Assembly: GCA_036346255.1 (NCBI GenBank)
Contig: CM070628.1
Span: 6,897,840-6,961,839, forward strand
Reading direction: 5' to 3'
DNA: 64,000 nucleotides
Origin: Ampelocalamus luodianensis
Lineage: Eukaryota; Streptophyta; Magnoliopsida; Poales; Poaceae
A program made the translations under genes and the position numbers. Of this stretch, positions 32,340-45,000 are shown in pieces; positions within the stretch are counted from its first letter, which is position 1, and every line of letters starts with the position of its first letter. The notes under the pieces are model-generated. The model saw only the letters and a list, made by a program, of their open reading frames with translations. It had not been told where the DNA came from and made no database searches.

Positions 32340-35300
32340 TGTGCTTAGCATGTAGCGGCAAAATGAAAACCATCCTAAGAGAAATGGAAATTTTTCCACC
32401 GATCAAGAAGAATCTTTGGTAGTCTTACGACAATCGCAGGCAGCGATACTTGTATAATAGGCTCAGGAAGGGCCACAACTATACTCCCAATGGGCACAAC
32501 TTTGGTCATTGAAGAAGACTTGTTGTACCCAGAATCGACTAGAACTCTCAAGGATATTTGCGCTAACAGTTTCCGTGTAGAGACTGATGAAGAGTATGGT
32601 ACAGAATACCTGCTCATTACAAAGCGTGAAGAAAGTGAAAAATAGCATTAGAATGTCTTCCTTCATATGAAACTGGGCTATACTACACTAATATTAAGGC
32701 ACCTGCAGCCTATACTGCCTTGAAAACCGTATTTAGAAGCTCTGAACTTATCTATCTCTAGCATGATAGATTATGCCGCCTAGGTCTTAGGATAATGAGA
32801 GATATAATTAACAATTCACAGGGACATAATATGAATATAAAGAATTTCCCGAATCTGGAAGATTTTGTGTGCCCCGCATGTGCCACCGGGAAATTAATTA
32901 TTAGACCTTTTGCTCTGAAAGCGAAGGATAAAGTCCCTGCATTCCTGGACCGTATCCAGGGAGACTTTATGTCCTATACAACCCCTGTAAGGGTCAATTA
33001 GGTATTTTATAGTGCTTATCGATGCTTCCTCGGAATGGTCGCACGTATGTTTATTGTCTACGAGAAATCATGCTTTTGCAAAGCCAATCTCGTAGATAAT
33101 TAAATATTTTCCCTGATCATCATGAGAAGTCCACCTGAATGGACAATACGAGAACTCACTCGAAAGCATTTGATGATTATTGCATGAAAATGGGAATTAA
33201 AATTGAGCATTTTGTACCGCATGTCCGCACTCGAATGGACTAGCGTAACTTTGAAGAATTGTAATTTACCAACTATATGTTGGGGACATGCGATCCGCCG
33301 TAGACTCTCATCAATTTTAGACCGTCGGCCTATAACATCCATCCAACTATGCAACTAGCGCAAGGGTCAAGATCGAAAACTTCTCATCTTCGCAGTTGGT
33401 TTGCAAGGGTTATATACCTATACCACCACCGCGAATCGCAATGGGTTTTTCTCCGAAAGTCCGGGATATACGTTGGTTATGAGACAACATCCATAATCAA
33501 GTATTTGGACCATATGATCGAGATTTGTATAATGCCCGATTCACGATAGTACATTAGATGAGGTTAGTTTCCGTCATTAGGGGAGGAAATCAACCCTTGA
33601 TGATAATGTCGGAAATAATTGAAGTCTAGAAGACAATTGAAGTCCGTAAGATAATTGAAATCTATGCATATGACCCGCGCACTAGTGAAGCAAATAGAGA
33701 AGTCCGTAAGATAATTGCATCCGTAAGATAATTGAATTGAAGTCTAGAAGACAATTGAAGTCCGTAAGATAATTGATTTGCAAGTATTAGCGAATCAACC
33801 GCTGACTACTTTAGTGATTTGAAGAGCGTGAATAAGTAGCATTTGCTCGCAAGCAATGCAGGAGAGGGTTGAAATACCATTGAAGGTATCCCTAATCCCG
33901 CCCGAGGCCTCGGAATAAAAGGGCGAGAACTCCGGTCCTCGAATCCGAAGTAACCGGGACGCCTGGTGAAAAAGGATAAGAAGGACTTGACACACCGATC
34001 ACCAAGTGCCCGAACTGAAGGGTAGCCGCTGAGACTGCATCGATATGGAACCTTCGGAAAAGGCATACGAATTGAACATCCCCATGAAGGAGACATCAAG
34101 ATGGATGTGTGCGCACACATCGGAGCTGAAAAACTAAAGGACTTGCCCGCAATGAAGCAATGGTGAGCAAGTAGAAGCATTAAAAGAATCGCCCCTTGAA
34201 GAAATAGCTATAAGCTTTATGACCTCGGGAGAATCTTTGAATATGACAACAGCCAATGTCGACATTTATTTTACAAAGAAAATTGCCACAATCAACGATC
34301 TTGATTCTGAGCCTGCATTGCTCGCTGAATGGGAGAAAAGATCAGATTGAGAAGATTGGAAGAAGGCAATAGAAACTGAATTATTCTCTCTGAATAAAGG
34401 AAAGACGTTTGGGCCTGTAAGCCGCACGCGCTCCCCTTGTGCACCCCGTAGGGTATAAGTGGGTATTTGTTCGAAAGAGAAATGAAAAGAAGCAAGGCTC
34501 GTTGTATAAGTTTTCACTGAACATCCAGAAGATGATTATGAAGAAACCTATTCTCCGGTCATGGGCGGAACTCCCTTTTAAATATTTATCTCAATGGCAG
34601 TGAACTTGAAGTTAGAAGTGAAATTGATGGATGAGGTACCAGCATACCTTTATGAAATATTGGATTCGGACATTTATATGAAGATACCGAATGTATCAAC
34701 GTCTCCAACCAAAACAGAGCAAATAGAAATATGTATGTGAAACTCGAAAGTCATTGTACGAACTTAAGCAATCGCATGAATGTGGTATAATCGCTGAAGC
34801 AACTTTCTATGCAAGAAAGACCACACGAAAAATGAGAATAATCTCGTGTATTTATACAACGATCCCGAACGGATTTTGCATAATCTCAGTGTATGAAAAT
34901 GATCTGAATATCATCGGAACCCTGAAGGATATTAAGAAAGCAAGCTCTTACCTGGAGTCGGAGTTCGAAATGAAAGATTTGGGTAAAAACCAAATATTGC
35001 CTAGGCTTGCAGCTTGAGCAGACCCATGAAGGGATTTTAGTACATCACCAACCTACACTCGTAAGGTGTTGGAAAGGTTCGCTTTGAAAAGGCATATCCC
35101 TCGAAAGTGCCAATGATCGGGAGATCCTTGCAGCAAGACAAGGACCCGTTCAGACCTAGAGAAGAGGGGGAGGAAGTCCTGAGACCGGAATTCTCATATT
35201 TAAGTGTGATAGAAACACTCATATATTGAACAAACTGTACTAGAGCGGGCATTGCATTTGCCGTGAACCTATTAGCAAGGCATAGTACAAAACCTACCAA

Positions 35301-35850
35301 AGGCATTGGCAAGGAATAAAGGACATCTTCGATACCTCCAAAGAAGCAAAGAATTTAGTCACATTCTCTGAAAGAACCAAGACCTAACTATGAATGGCAA
35401 TGCAGATAACTGGTACTTGTAGGATCCGCATACAACAACAAGCAAAGCTATGTATTCCTATGTGGTGGAACCGCAATTCCATGAAAATCGTCTAAGCAGA
35501 GTCTTGTACCGACTTCAACGAACCACTCAGAATAATAGCATTGTATGAGGCCTCACAAGAATGCGCTTAGCTTCGTCGGATGATTCACCACATCCAGCAG
35601 TCATGTGGATTGAATGCCGAACTAACCCCCACTATTATCTATGAAGATAAATGCAGCTTGTGTTGCACAAGTACATATGGGTTATGTGAAGAATCCTCTC
35701 ACAAAGCATATCAACCCCAAGTTCTTCTATGCTCATGAATTGCAAAAGATGAACATATTTAAAGTACTGCATACTAAGTCATGTGAGAATCTTGCATTTA
35801 TTCACTAAGTCACTTCCAAATGTCTAACTTTGAAAGATGCATACGTGAAT
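32340..35850 (+). pseudogene. pol remnant of element A (protease, integrase, RT, RNase H)
   Basis: Pieces in order: a protease-like region near 32460-32560 (VVALPEPIIQ on one reading; 'tcaaggatatttgcgctaac' homologous to B); the integrase N-terminal zinc region (32760-32900, IKNFPNLEDFVCPACATGK); integrase core remains (33010-33130); KSGIYVGYETTSIIKYLD (33460-33510); an RT region (34590-35010) with the catalytic box reading VYENDLNIIGTLKDI instead of YVDD; and RNase H remains to 35850. A stop triplet lies in the integrase ('ctgtaaggg', 32985). It cannot encode active enzymes. Confidence 0.78.
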
Positions 35851-36142
35851 TGGAATGATGAGACTTAGAGAAGTGTAGAATTCAGGGGGAGAACCTTCAC
35901 GAACTCATTATTAAAGCTTGATCATGAAGATCGAGTACCCAAAGAATAAATCCAGAAGATTAAATGAAATTGGGTGGATTGTACTCTTTTTCCCTTGACG
36001 AGTTTTCCTGAAGTTTCTCGGCCAAGGTTTTTAATGAGGCAATTCGTGCATCACAGCAGAACTTGTATCATGTACTCTTTCTCTAAATTTTTCCCACTGG
36101 GTTTTTATGGAGTTTTGACGAGACATGGATATGAAGGATGAG

Positions 36143-36156
36143 TGCCCAAGGGGGAG
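36143..36156 (+). other. Polypurine tract of element A
   Basis: gcccaagggggag directly precedes the 3' LTR. The same tract is found in element B, on the minus strand, at 47983-47998. Confidence 0.8.
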
Positions 36157-36429
36157 TGTTAAGAAACCGGGCCCAGGACCATGAGTCCTGGCCCAAGGTG
36201 GGCTCCTCATCCCAAACCCTAGCAGGGTCGTAGCCTATAAATAGGGGGTGCTATTCATTGTAAAGGATTGATCGATGGATGAAGGAATAAAGAGAAACAA
36301 GAAGTCCCCCTACATCTCTGTGTTCTATCTTTTATTCTGTTCTTGTTGTTCATGCATTGTTCTTACGATTCTGAGTTTGTCTACGAGGTTATCGCTCGGA
36401 CTGGACTCGCCAGCGACGGTTCCTCAACA
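36157..36429 (+). repeat. 3' LTR of copia element A
   Basis: 273 bases beginning tgttaagaaaccgggccc, closely matching the 271-272-base LTRs of element B and, apart from short contractions, the 5' LTR of A. Confidence 0.94.
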
Positions 36430-37896
36430 AATACCACCCTGATTCTTGCCAGTTAAATCCCACCCCGATGCATGTGTGCCTTGGCTAGCTACTAGCTAGC
36501 TTGATGGCGCCAAAGGCCCGACCAGGGTCTTTGAAACCACCAACACGTACTGACACTTACCTGACCAGAGAATACAAACTGCCTTCTCACCTGCTGCTTT
36601 GTGGACACTACGTGAGATCCTAGAGTACTCCCAACGGTTTGTTACTAAACCTTAAGGGCATGTAAGATGAAGGTGCTTAGGGAGATGCTTAAGGAAAAAA
36701 AACGGGTTTTTTCTAGCCGGCGTGATTTCAGTGCTTGGAGAGAGGAAGTGCCGCTTCTTTTTGCTTCGATGTTCTGGTGGTGCTTCACGCGATAACTACT
36801 TTTCTTCTGAACAGATGCTTGCATCGCTGGATGCTTGCATCGACAGGATGCGCCGCTGCGGCGCCCATCCCTCCACCACCAGCCCGCACTCGGCCGGCGG
36901 GAACCCCCGCGATAGCCTACGCCTACCCCGGCGGGAACCACCATTGGCCTACACCTCCACCTCTGCCCCCGGCCGCCAGAATAGCTGGAAGGGAGCTGAT
37001 GTAGGGATCGAATAAATCACCGGCCAGCATCATCATGGTTCCCGCTACTTGTGGAGAGCTTCTTCCCCTCCGTCAAGTTGAGTGCTTAGACAGAGAGAGA
37101 GGGGCTGCAGAGTGAGAGAGAGAGAGTTTGCTTGTGTGTGAGGATAATGTTTTGTGTGGCTAAAGTAAAAGCATGTCAGACAGAGAGAGACATTACTACA
37201 GAAAAGGTCTCCACAGACGGTTCAAAAACATCATCACAGACGGTTTCGTAAGTCGTCTGAGTTTATAGGTCAGTGATGACATGAGGTCATCACAGACGGT
37301 TTTCGAATCATCTGTGATACATACTATCACAGACGGTTATTAACTCAGAACCTTTTGTGATAGTTGCCTATCACAGATGGTTTGTAGATAAAACCGTCTG
37401 TGATGGCTGATGTATTACAGACGGTTTGTAGATAAAACTATCTGTGATGGCTGATATATCATAGACGATTTGTAAATACAACTGTCTGTGATATATATTC
37501 TCTATAAAGTCTATATATATATAGGAAAATGGTATGGTAGTCATGGGAGTACGTACTCTCACTTCTCATATACTACTAAAAGCGTATGATGATACCTCTT
37601 TATCAATTCGACTATACTCCATTAATGATTATAAGATACCCCAAAGTGAGTTCTATGAAAAATTTCATGAAAATCCACTTTTTATACTAAAATATGTGTA
37701 TATACTTCTTTTATATATGAAAAATGATATATAGCAAAACTAAAGGGCTCCAATGAAAATATTTCAATCAAGTCGCATTGGAAGATCCTACAATTGGTAT
37801 TTAAGTATACTAAAAGTGATAAAGAAGTATAATATATTCGTTTAAGTGGTATATTGGAAGTGGGAGTATGTACTCCTGGGAGTACAAAACGGGCGT

Positions 37897-37898
<2 letters not shown>

Positions 37899-37934
<36 letters not shown>
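37899..37934. repeat. (TA)n microsatellite
   Basis: An uninterrupted TA run at the outer edge of the fold-back's left arm. A shorter TA run near 38399-38413 mirrors it at the right arm. Confidence 0.9.
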
Positions 37935-37937
<3 letters not shown>

Positions 37938-38410
37938 CGTAGTACCCCAGCAACTTTTGGGAGATCGTGAGGAGGATGAGACAGCAGCCACGGGAACTTT
38001 ATCAAGCCTACAAGTTCAAGAAATATGGCTGCCAGGAGAGTGCATGGATATACAATTACCTGGATGTCGTCGATAGGTAATTGGACTTCACATCAAGGAA
38101 TGGTTGGTTGTTGATATATGAAGCCACTTCCTAGTCAGAGTACTTGCGTATCCACACCACTTTCTGAACATAGCGTGGAAGCGCAGGTACTCCGACTGGG
38201 AGATGGTTCATGTATCAGCAACCAACCACTCCTTGATGTCAAGTCTAATTACCTATCGACGACATCCAGGTAATTAGATGTCCACACGCTCTCCTAGCAA
38301 CCATGCTTCTTGAACTTGTAGGCTCAATGAGGTTGCCCATGGCTACTGTCTCATCCTCCTCACGACCCCCTGAAAGTAGCTGGGGACTGCGAACAATAAT
38401 ATATATATAT
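37923..38410. repeat. Long inverted repeat (fold-back) inside the CACTA element
   Basis: The left arm (about 37923-38157) and the reverse complement of the right arm (about 38172-38410) match at roughly 85 percent by eye, including the blocks 'cgtgaggaggatgagaca', 'cctacaagttcaagaa', 'tacctggatgtcgtcgat' and 'tggttggttg'. The loop is only some 15 bases. Read-through RNA would form a hairpin of about 235 pairs. The arms look like a duplicated piece of gene-like sequence in inverted orientation. The source was not identified. Confidence 0.9.
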
Positions 38411-39253
38411 ATAAAGCCAGTTTTAAAGGCACAAGCAGTCACTGTTTGGAGACTTTATAGAGAAGAGATCAGGAATAGAATGGTAGGGCGTACCTGGGAT
38501 GCAAGGGAGGAGAACTTGACCGGCATGAACACGGTTACACAGAATACCATATAGGAATATACCATAAGATTAGATACATGTACAAAAAAATTGTATGTGT
38601 GCGACACAATACTGGCGGCAACACCTCCACCATGCATTAACCCACCTCCATTTCATTTACCATGCTTAATCAATAAATTAACCCACATCAGTAAATAATC
38701 AACTCACATTAGTAAACCAAAACAAGCTCAAGCATGAAACAAAAAATAATAGAAAGAGCAATTCATTAGAGCTCAAATATGAATTAACTAATTATCGATT
38801 CAATTTCAGCATAAGACTATTAACATCATTGAGTAGTTCAACAGAGCATACAAATACCAATTTGCAATACCTCCCAGTGCTAGGCACAGACAAATCACAC
38901 AGAGCATACAAACATTTCTATCCACAACTAGCAACAGTACCAGCTAGCAGTCACAACACAAGCCCATTCCGATCCCCACCTCCAGATCCATCCATCCATA
39001 CAGCCAGCCAGCAGTCACAGATCAAGGCAAGACAACAAGGCCAAGGGTGTCTAAACCGACCATCAACCCACATTGCAGCTCGGTTCATATGAATATACCA
39101 ACAGAACAAACCAATACGTGATAGATCTGTCTTACCTTGACATCGCCGGTGTCGGTGGTGAGGTAGCCGAGGGGAGGTTGGTGGAGAGGTAGCCGGGGGA
39201 GGTCGGTGGAGAGGTAGCCGGGGTCGCGCACACCAGGGGGGAGAAGAGGGAAG

Positions 39254-39328
39254 GCAGTGTCACTGTAGTTGTGGCACGACAGTGACACTGCACAAGACAC
39301 TCTTATCGTACGAGTGTCTTGTGCAGTG
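39254..39328. other. Two overlapping perfect hairpins
   Basis: GCAGTGTCACTG (39254-39265) pairs with CAGTGACACTGC (39280-39291), 12 pairs. CACTGCACAAGACACTC (39286-39302) pairs with GAGTGTCTTGTGCAGTG (39312-39328), 17 perfect pairs with loop ttatcgtac. The two stems share bases 39286-39291, so they compete. Upstream (39165-39225) is a short tandem repeat of 'ggtggagaggtagccgggg'. Confidence 0.88.
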
Positions 39329-39904
39329 AACCATGGTGTCACAACCAGCAGCAATGGGAAGAAGCTAGGGCGGCGTCGGCGACAGGGTCGGGCGGCAGCG
39401 TCGAGGTCGGGGGCACTCGGGTGGGGAGGGGAGAACGGGCGAGAGTAAAGGCACTAGGGAGTGACGAGTTAGGGGGCAAACCCTAGCAGACTCCTACTAA
39501 TAAAGAGTGATACTTATCACTGACGATTCCATAATAGAACCGTTCATGATATGGTCTCATATCACGAACGGTTCTATTATGGAACCGTCTGTGATATGGC
39601 TATTCTCAACTTCTACGTTTTGAGCATATTATCATGTATACATTTACATGACATGAAATAATTACATGTTTATATGTCAATTTTGTCATTTAAATACTGC
39701 TGAAAATTTGATTTAACTAGGATACATATCACAGACGGATATTTGTTCCACTAAATCGTTTGTATGTACATATATAGTTCAACATATAAATATACCTCCA
39801 AACTAGATTTTTTTATTTTGGAATTTACATATGGCCAAACAGTGGTTAGTCGCTTCTTACAAAGATTAAAAAAAGTAGAAACCTAAATAAACAAAGTTTT
39901 TCTA

Positions 39905-40190
39905 GTGGCGGAGGTAGGCTGCTATCTCCGTCTTCAAAACTTCATAGGCGGCAGCGTCAACATCGGACGGTTCATGATCATCAGCGAACGAAGCCCGAAA
40001 TGTGTCCACCCACTGACGCGCCCGTTCGAGTGTCTCCCGAAGACCCTCAAATTGTTGAATCAAGAAGAATTGAGCCCATAGGTTCTCTTCCCTTGCTTGA
40101 GGGGTCTCGACAAGGTCAATTTAGTCGCCCGCCGCCTCGATTAAGCAGTCTAAGTGACGGCAAGCCTCCTGGAGACGTGTAACGTCGTTG
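39905..40190 (-). pseudogene. Fragment of a coiled-coil-like coding sequence
   Basis: On the minus strand one frame reads HNDVTRLQEACRHLDCLIEA, a TAA, then ETPQAREENLWAQFFLIQQF and later RQWVDTFRASFADDHE, ending ...EIAAYLRH with TAG at 39905-39907. The Leu/Glu/Arg spacing suggests helical coiled coil. It sits inside the CACTA element next to its right subterminal repeats and is interrupted. It could be cargo or the remains of an element gene. No family is assigned. Confidence 0.42.
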
Positions 40191-41362
40191 TGGAGGACCA
40201 CGTCGATGACGCGGAACACTCACTGGAAGTGGGAGATCACCTAGAAGATGCGGAGAAGGAGGATGTCAAGACAGCGGAAGGTGGCCGTCACCTGCTCCGG
40301 CAAATCCTCGAGCGGAGATTGAGGACACTGTTGAAACAGTGTCCTTCCGTGGCATCCACCAACGTACGGCCGGAGAGGTGCTCGGACAGTATAGCTAGGA
40401 AGGCCATCAATGTCGACGACAAGGAAACAGAGGGAGCCATTAATTTCTGCTTTAGAAGTATATATTGTACAGTTTATATGTGGGGATGATCATCTTCCAT
40501 AGCGGATAATCCTTTTTATAAAACAAGGAATAAATTCGACGCGAGAGACGAACAGACGCATCGGGGAGCCGAAGCGGCATTGTGCGACGAAGAGACGCAT
40601 CGGCGACAACGGCGACGAAGAGACGCATCGGGAAGCGACATTATCACAAACGGTTATAATTAAAAACCGTCTGTGAAGTCTATAATTATCACAGATGGTT
40701 GTTTGTTGAAAACCGTCTGTAATATTTCTAAATATCACAGACGATTATTATTAAGAACCGTCTGTGATACTTCACAGATGGTTTTAATAATGAACCATCT
40801 GTGATATTATATCTTCACAGACGGTTTTTAGCACGACCAAGAATACGCATGCGGTCTCTAAATCAAAACCGTCGTGATTTTATGTAATACGCATGCTTTT
40901 TTTCAAATGCGTGATGAGGCATCCAATATTAGCCTTTTTGTAGTAGTGAGAGGGGGCTGCAAATAATGAGTGGATGAGCATGAGTAGCAGCACTGTGCAT
41001 GAGTAGCAGCTTAGTGGATGAGGTAGCTTACTACTCAGCTCAAGCACACTTCGTTTTTTTATATTCCAAAAGGCAAAAAAGAAAACTAAAGGCTTTGCAT
41101 TGAAGATCGCAGATGCTTGTATCGATGCTAAGGAGGTAGTTGGACCATTTAAGCACTGTATGGATTTACTTGCATTGGAAGGATAGTTTTATACAAGTGC
41201 TTAATGATGTGGCAATACCCTCTCTCTTTAAGCACCTGTGCATAAGCACTTTGCGTTGTACATGCCCTAATACTAGAGGAGAGAGTGATAAGGTGGGATT
41301 TTAGAAACAAGTACCCTGATGATTTGATACTAAAGCTTGTTACTAAAAGGCCAAACACTGAA

Positions 41363-41783
41363 TTACTTCCTCCGTTCTTTTTCACGTGACTTCTTTGATT
41401 TTTTACGATCTCCAAGGTGTAACTTTGGTCATTATTTTTTATAACTTTATATTAAGATATACCGGTAAATTTTTAATATTATGAAAGTATTTTTAGTGAC
41501 AAATCTAATGATGTAATTTTCATATAGTCAATCTAGATGGTTTTAAATCGGGGGATTGGATCATATACCCTCCCTGAATTTCAGGATTTACCCTCCCACC
41601 TCAATGACATGTGGGGTCATCGTAGGTCAATGACATGTGGGCCAGGAGGGTAAATCCTAAATTTCCATCTAAGGGGAGGGTATATGATCAAATTTTCCTT
41701 TTAAATCTATTGGCGACCAAACTTTAGAAAGTTTGATGGCATGGATTTTATGATGTCAAGTAGAAATGAACGAAGAGAGTACC
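41363..41783. mobile_element. MITE with 'ctccgttc' type ends, hosting a second MITE
   Basis: The left end acttcctccgttctttttcacgtgac and, in reverse, the right end gtactctcttcgttcatttctacttgac form an imperfect inverted repeat around an AT-rich core. This is the common grass MITE end style. It contains the smaller element at 41550-41698. Confidence 0.6.
41550..41698. mobile_element. Small MULE-type MITE (149 bp)
   Basis: Flanked by a perfect 9-base duplication ttttaaatc (41541-41549, 41699-41707). The ends ggggattggatcatataccctcc and, in reverse, ggaaaatttgatcatataccctcc are inverted repeats. The 9-base duplication points to the Mutator superfamily. Confidence 0.88.
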
Positions 41784-41986
41784 GGTAATTAGCTCCCTAG
41801 TGAATGATGTGGAAGGGAGAGAGATGGGCCCACTATTTTGGTATCAAGCTCCCCAATACATAATCTACTTGACACTAAAGTCTTTGTTTCCTCACAAAGG
41901 CTTTTACTTGCATGAGTATCAAGCTTCTTCTCTCTCTTCCCTGTCTCTCTTCTATCTCACCAAAAAGTTGTCATAGCATGGACTAA

Positions 41987-42588
41987 GGGCCTGTTTAGTT
42001 CAGGGCCAAAACGAGCCAAACCAAAATTTTGGTATTGCCCTGAAAATTTGGCTAGTGTTTGGTTCCATTCCAATATTTGGCGTTGCCCTCAAAATTTTGA
42101 TCACGCCTACCTTTTTCTTGTCGTTGCGCTAGCTTCGTGTGGGCGGCCGAATCCTTCGCCAAAATTTGGTTCGGTAGAAGCAGCTGAGTCTGTGACAGGT
42201 GGTAGAAGCTGGTTGGCAAAGACTAGTGCATTAATTGCAAGATTAGTTTGATTAACAAGTTTGAAATGATCATATTTCCTAAACTGAGTATCCGATTTGT
42301 GATCCATTTAAACCATTGTGTTCCTTGCCATTTAATCAACAAAACAAGACCTATGTTGATATATTTTGGTGCAAAAAAATAGATGTCATGCAGGACCCAC
42401 GTGTCATACTCATAATTTTGGCAAATTTTGGCATGACTGCGGTTGAAACACATTAATTTTGGCATTGCCTGTGAATTGGTATGGCCATGATCCAAACACT
42501 ATTTTTTGCCCAGTTTTTGGCATTGCCTAGGTTTTGGCATTACCAAAATTTTGGTGTGGCTACTTAGGGTCAGAAACCAAACATGCCC
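41987..42588. mobile_element. Tourist-type MITE (602 bp)
   Basis: The ends gggcctgtttagttc and, in reverse, gggcatgtttggtttc carry a TAA duplication (41984-41986, 42589-42591). 'ccaaaattttggta' palindromes repeat near both ends. It has no coding capacity. Confidence 0.86.
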
Positions 42589-43577
42589 TAAGTATCAAGC
42601 AAAATGAGTGCCTTTACTGAACTTCGTATAAGCGTGTATAAGCGCCTGGCCTCTCATCACTAAGATGTGACTCGTTAGATTCCGTCGAGCATGTACACTA
42701 CCATAATTCGAATCTTTAGCGATGGCCAAAAATCGTCAGAAAAAAAGGAAAAACCATCAGGAAAATTATTCGCGACGGCCACCTGTCATGTAATAACTCT
42801 AAGGCATAACTCAACGGGGAAATTAAATTTGCCTAACGGGGACCCGTCAGGAAAATTATTCGTGACGGCTATCCCTGTCAGCTAGCCGTCAAGAAAATTT
42901 TTTGACATTAGGTTTTTGGGGCCCTATTTCTTTCAGGTAGCCGTCAAGAAAAACCATCACAAAAAAATCCCTGATGGTTTATGCTCGTCAGGAAAAAGGT
43001 AATTACAAGAAACAAAATACAAATAAAATCCACATTCAGACTTAATTAGAACTAATCCATATGGAGGCTAATCATAACTAAACCGCGCATCTACTCAATT
43101 AGTCCATAATCCTCCACATATTCATACCCACATTAATCAAAGGCATTCAAATTTGCATAGATACAGGAGTACAATTAAGATCCACAAAAACTTAAGTGAC
43201 TCAAGCACACATTTGTACAATAAAATCTCGATAATCTCTTGGGAAAAAGAAACTAAATTTCATACATGGTATAATTAATCTAAGTATTTGCTAGATGAAA
43301 ACAAAATCTAAGTTCTGGTTTCCTTCATAACTTGGTCTTGCAGAATTCCTCAAGTGGATCATGCAATCTAAGAGGAAAAATCATAAGAGTTTAAGAGATA
43401 TGCTATAAGCCTAAAACCAATAGAAAAAAAATAGATAGATGGATTCATAATATAAGCTTACCAGTGTTGGAATTATCGAAATGCAAGAACATTGGAAATA
43501 AAGTTGGGATCTTTACCGTTAGACATTGGACATGAATTCAAAAACCAAGACCACTAGAAGCTAAATGATGCCCAGTA

Positions 43578-43578
<1 letters not shown>

Positions 43579-43669
<91 letters not shown>
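43579..43669. repeat. (AC)n(AG)n compound microsatellite
   Basis: About 50 bases of AC repeat followed directly by about 40 bases of AG repeat. Confidence 0.95.
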
Positions 43670-43671
<2 letters not shown>

Positions 43672-44275
43672 TGTAATCCTTAGTTTCATTCAGGCCATCT
43701 AGGTTTAACACCAACTAGAAGGACTTTGTTACTACTACTTGTTGATGTGATCAAAGCATGAAATAAGAGAGCATACAGAATGAGCATATATCCAAATACT
43801 CTGAATGGTTTCACTACTTCTATGATCAGGTGAAAGACATACCATATGCAAACTGAATTAGAAAATAAGTTCATATACAAAACCTAAAGATGAGTTTGTA
43901 GGTAGGCTAAGAGGCAAAATAATCATATGCTAAAGCCTAAAGAACAACACAAGAGCTAATTATTATACTGGCGGCTAGATCGGCTAGAAACAAGCCAAAT
44001 GAAATAATAATGTAACCAATTTTTGTATCAACGAATTCCATATGATCTGAGATAAACACAAAGCCACTAAAGAATGCAGGGTCATATACGTGACATAAAA
44101 CTGTAGAAGACACCAGTACATCTCCTATGAGTCTGTAACATGTCACAAAAGACAATTTCTGGAAATTAGAAGAAACTAGCGTAACACATAAGAGCATATT
44201 GCAATGGAATAATAAAGTTGCATGCTTAAGGAACTATTGAACAGCTAGTAAAAAAAGAATAGGACTTGTGCAACT

Positions 44276-45000
44276 TGTCTTCTCACTCGCGGTCTTTGAA
44301 TGGATTTAGTTTAGCTGTGGTTTGATAATGGTCTTTTCTAGTTGGGAAAAAAAATCCGGGTCATAACGTTGAAAAAAAGAAATAAATAAGTTCGAACGCA
44401 ACAACCACCGAGACAGGAATAAAATGAAATAAAGGAATTTGTAAAAAAAATTGCAAAGAGAGGCAGTGTGGGTGGTTGAGACTAATCGGGTGGCATAAAT
44501 ACTGTAAACGAAAATAACAAAAAAATATTTGTAATCTCCACAAAACATGATCGAAGAATGCCACCTGTCCTCTCATTCGCGGTCTTTGAATGGATTTAGT
44601 TCCGTCGCGTTCTGATAAACGTCTGTTGTAGTTTGATCAATAAATTCGGGTGATAACGCTGAATAAACCGAAATAAATAAGTCCAGACTGAACAATTAGC
44701 GAGATAGGAATAAAATGAAATAAAGAAATTTGAAAAAAAAAACTGTAGAGAGAGGTGGTGTGGGTGGTCAGGATTAATTGGGTGTCATAAATACCATAAA
44801 TGAAAATAACAATAAAAAATATCTGCAATTTGTGCTAAACATGATCGAAGAATGCTGCATGTCGTTTTTTTTTTAATGGATTTAGTTAAGCAGTGTTTTG
44901 ATAAAGTTCTTCTGTAGTTTGATCAATAAATTCGTCTATAGTTTGATCAATAATTTCGGGTCATAACATTGAACAAAACTAAATAAGCAAACATTGGATC
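44276..45000 (+). repeat. Tandem repeat of about 295 bp, two and a half copies
   Basis: Units start near 44276, 44568 and 44865. Shared blocks include 'cggtctttgaatggatttagtt', 'gggtcataacgttga', 'aggaataaaatgaaataaa', 'gtgtgggtggt' and 'catgatcgaagaatg'. The third unit is cut short and holds its own small duplication of 'tagtttgatcaataa'. Non-coding. Confidence 0.85.

Larger units (their letters stand above)
29533..36429 (+). mobile_element. Ty1-copia retrotransposon A (plus strand), degenerate
   Basis: LTRs at 29533-29794 and 36157-36429 start TGT(C/T)AAGAAACC and end TTCCTCAACA. A primer-site-like sequence follows the first and a purine tract precedes the second. Interior order is leader, gag, protease, integrase, RT, RNase H, the copia order. 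No long frame survives. It is the same family as element B (47711-54656) in opposite orientation. An exact target duplication was not found (aaatc versus aatac), perhaps because of base errors at the left LTR. Confidence 0.94.
37191..40948. mobile_element. CACTA-type transposon (3758 bp), non-autonomous
   Basis: The left end cattactacagaaaagg (a CACTA end with one change) and the right end, in reverse, cactactacaaaaagg are typical CACTA termini. The duplication is 3 bases, aga (37188-37190, 40949-40951). Subterminal copies of cacagacggttnnnnaaccgtctgtga in both orientations occur at 37210-37480 and 40630-40830, as is usual for grass CACTA families. No TnpD or TnpA gene is seen. The interior holds a 490-bp fold-back, two strong hairpins and a broken reading frame. 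Confidence 0.88.
36656..41267. mobile_element. Tourist/Harbinger-type element split by a CACTA element
   Basis: The termini gggcatgtaagatgaaggtgctta and, in reverse, gggcatgtacaacgcaaagtgctta form an inverted repeat with a 3-base TAA duplication (36653-36655, 41268-41270), the PIF/Harbinger pattern. Removing the CACTA insertion leaves about 850 bases without a transposase, so the element is non-autonomous. Confidence 0.78.

Noticed and set aside
29528..36434. Target duplication for copia element A
   Set aside because: Flanking pentamers aaatc and aatac differ. With indel errors in the 5' LTR I cannot claim a duplication.
37210..40830. CRISPR-like array of 'cacagacggtt' repeats
   Set aside because: Repeats are in both orientations with irregular spacing, clustered at the ends of an element with CACTA termini. 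They are subterminal transposon repeats in a plant genome.
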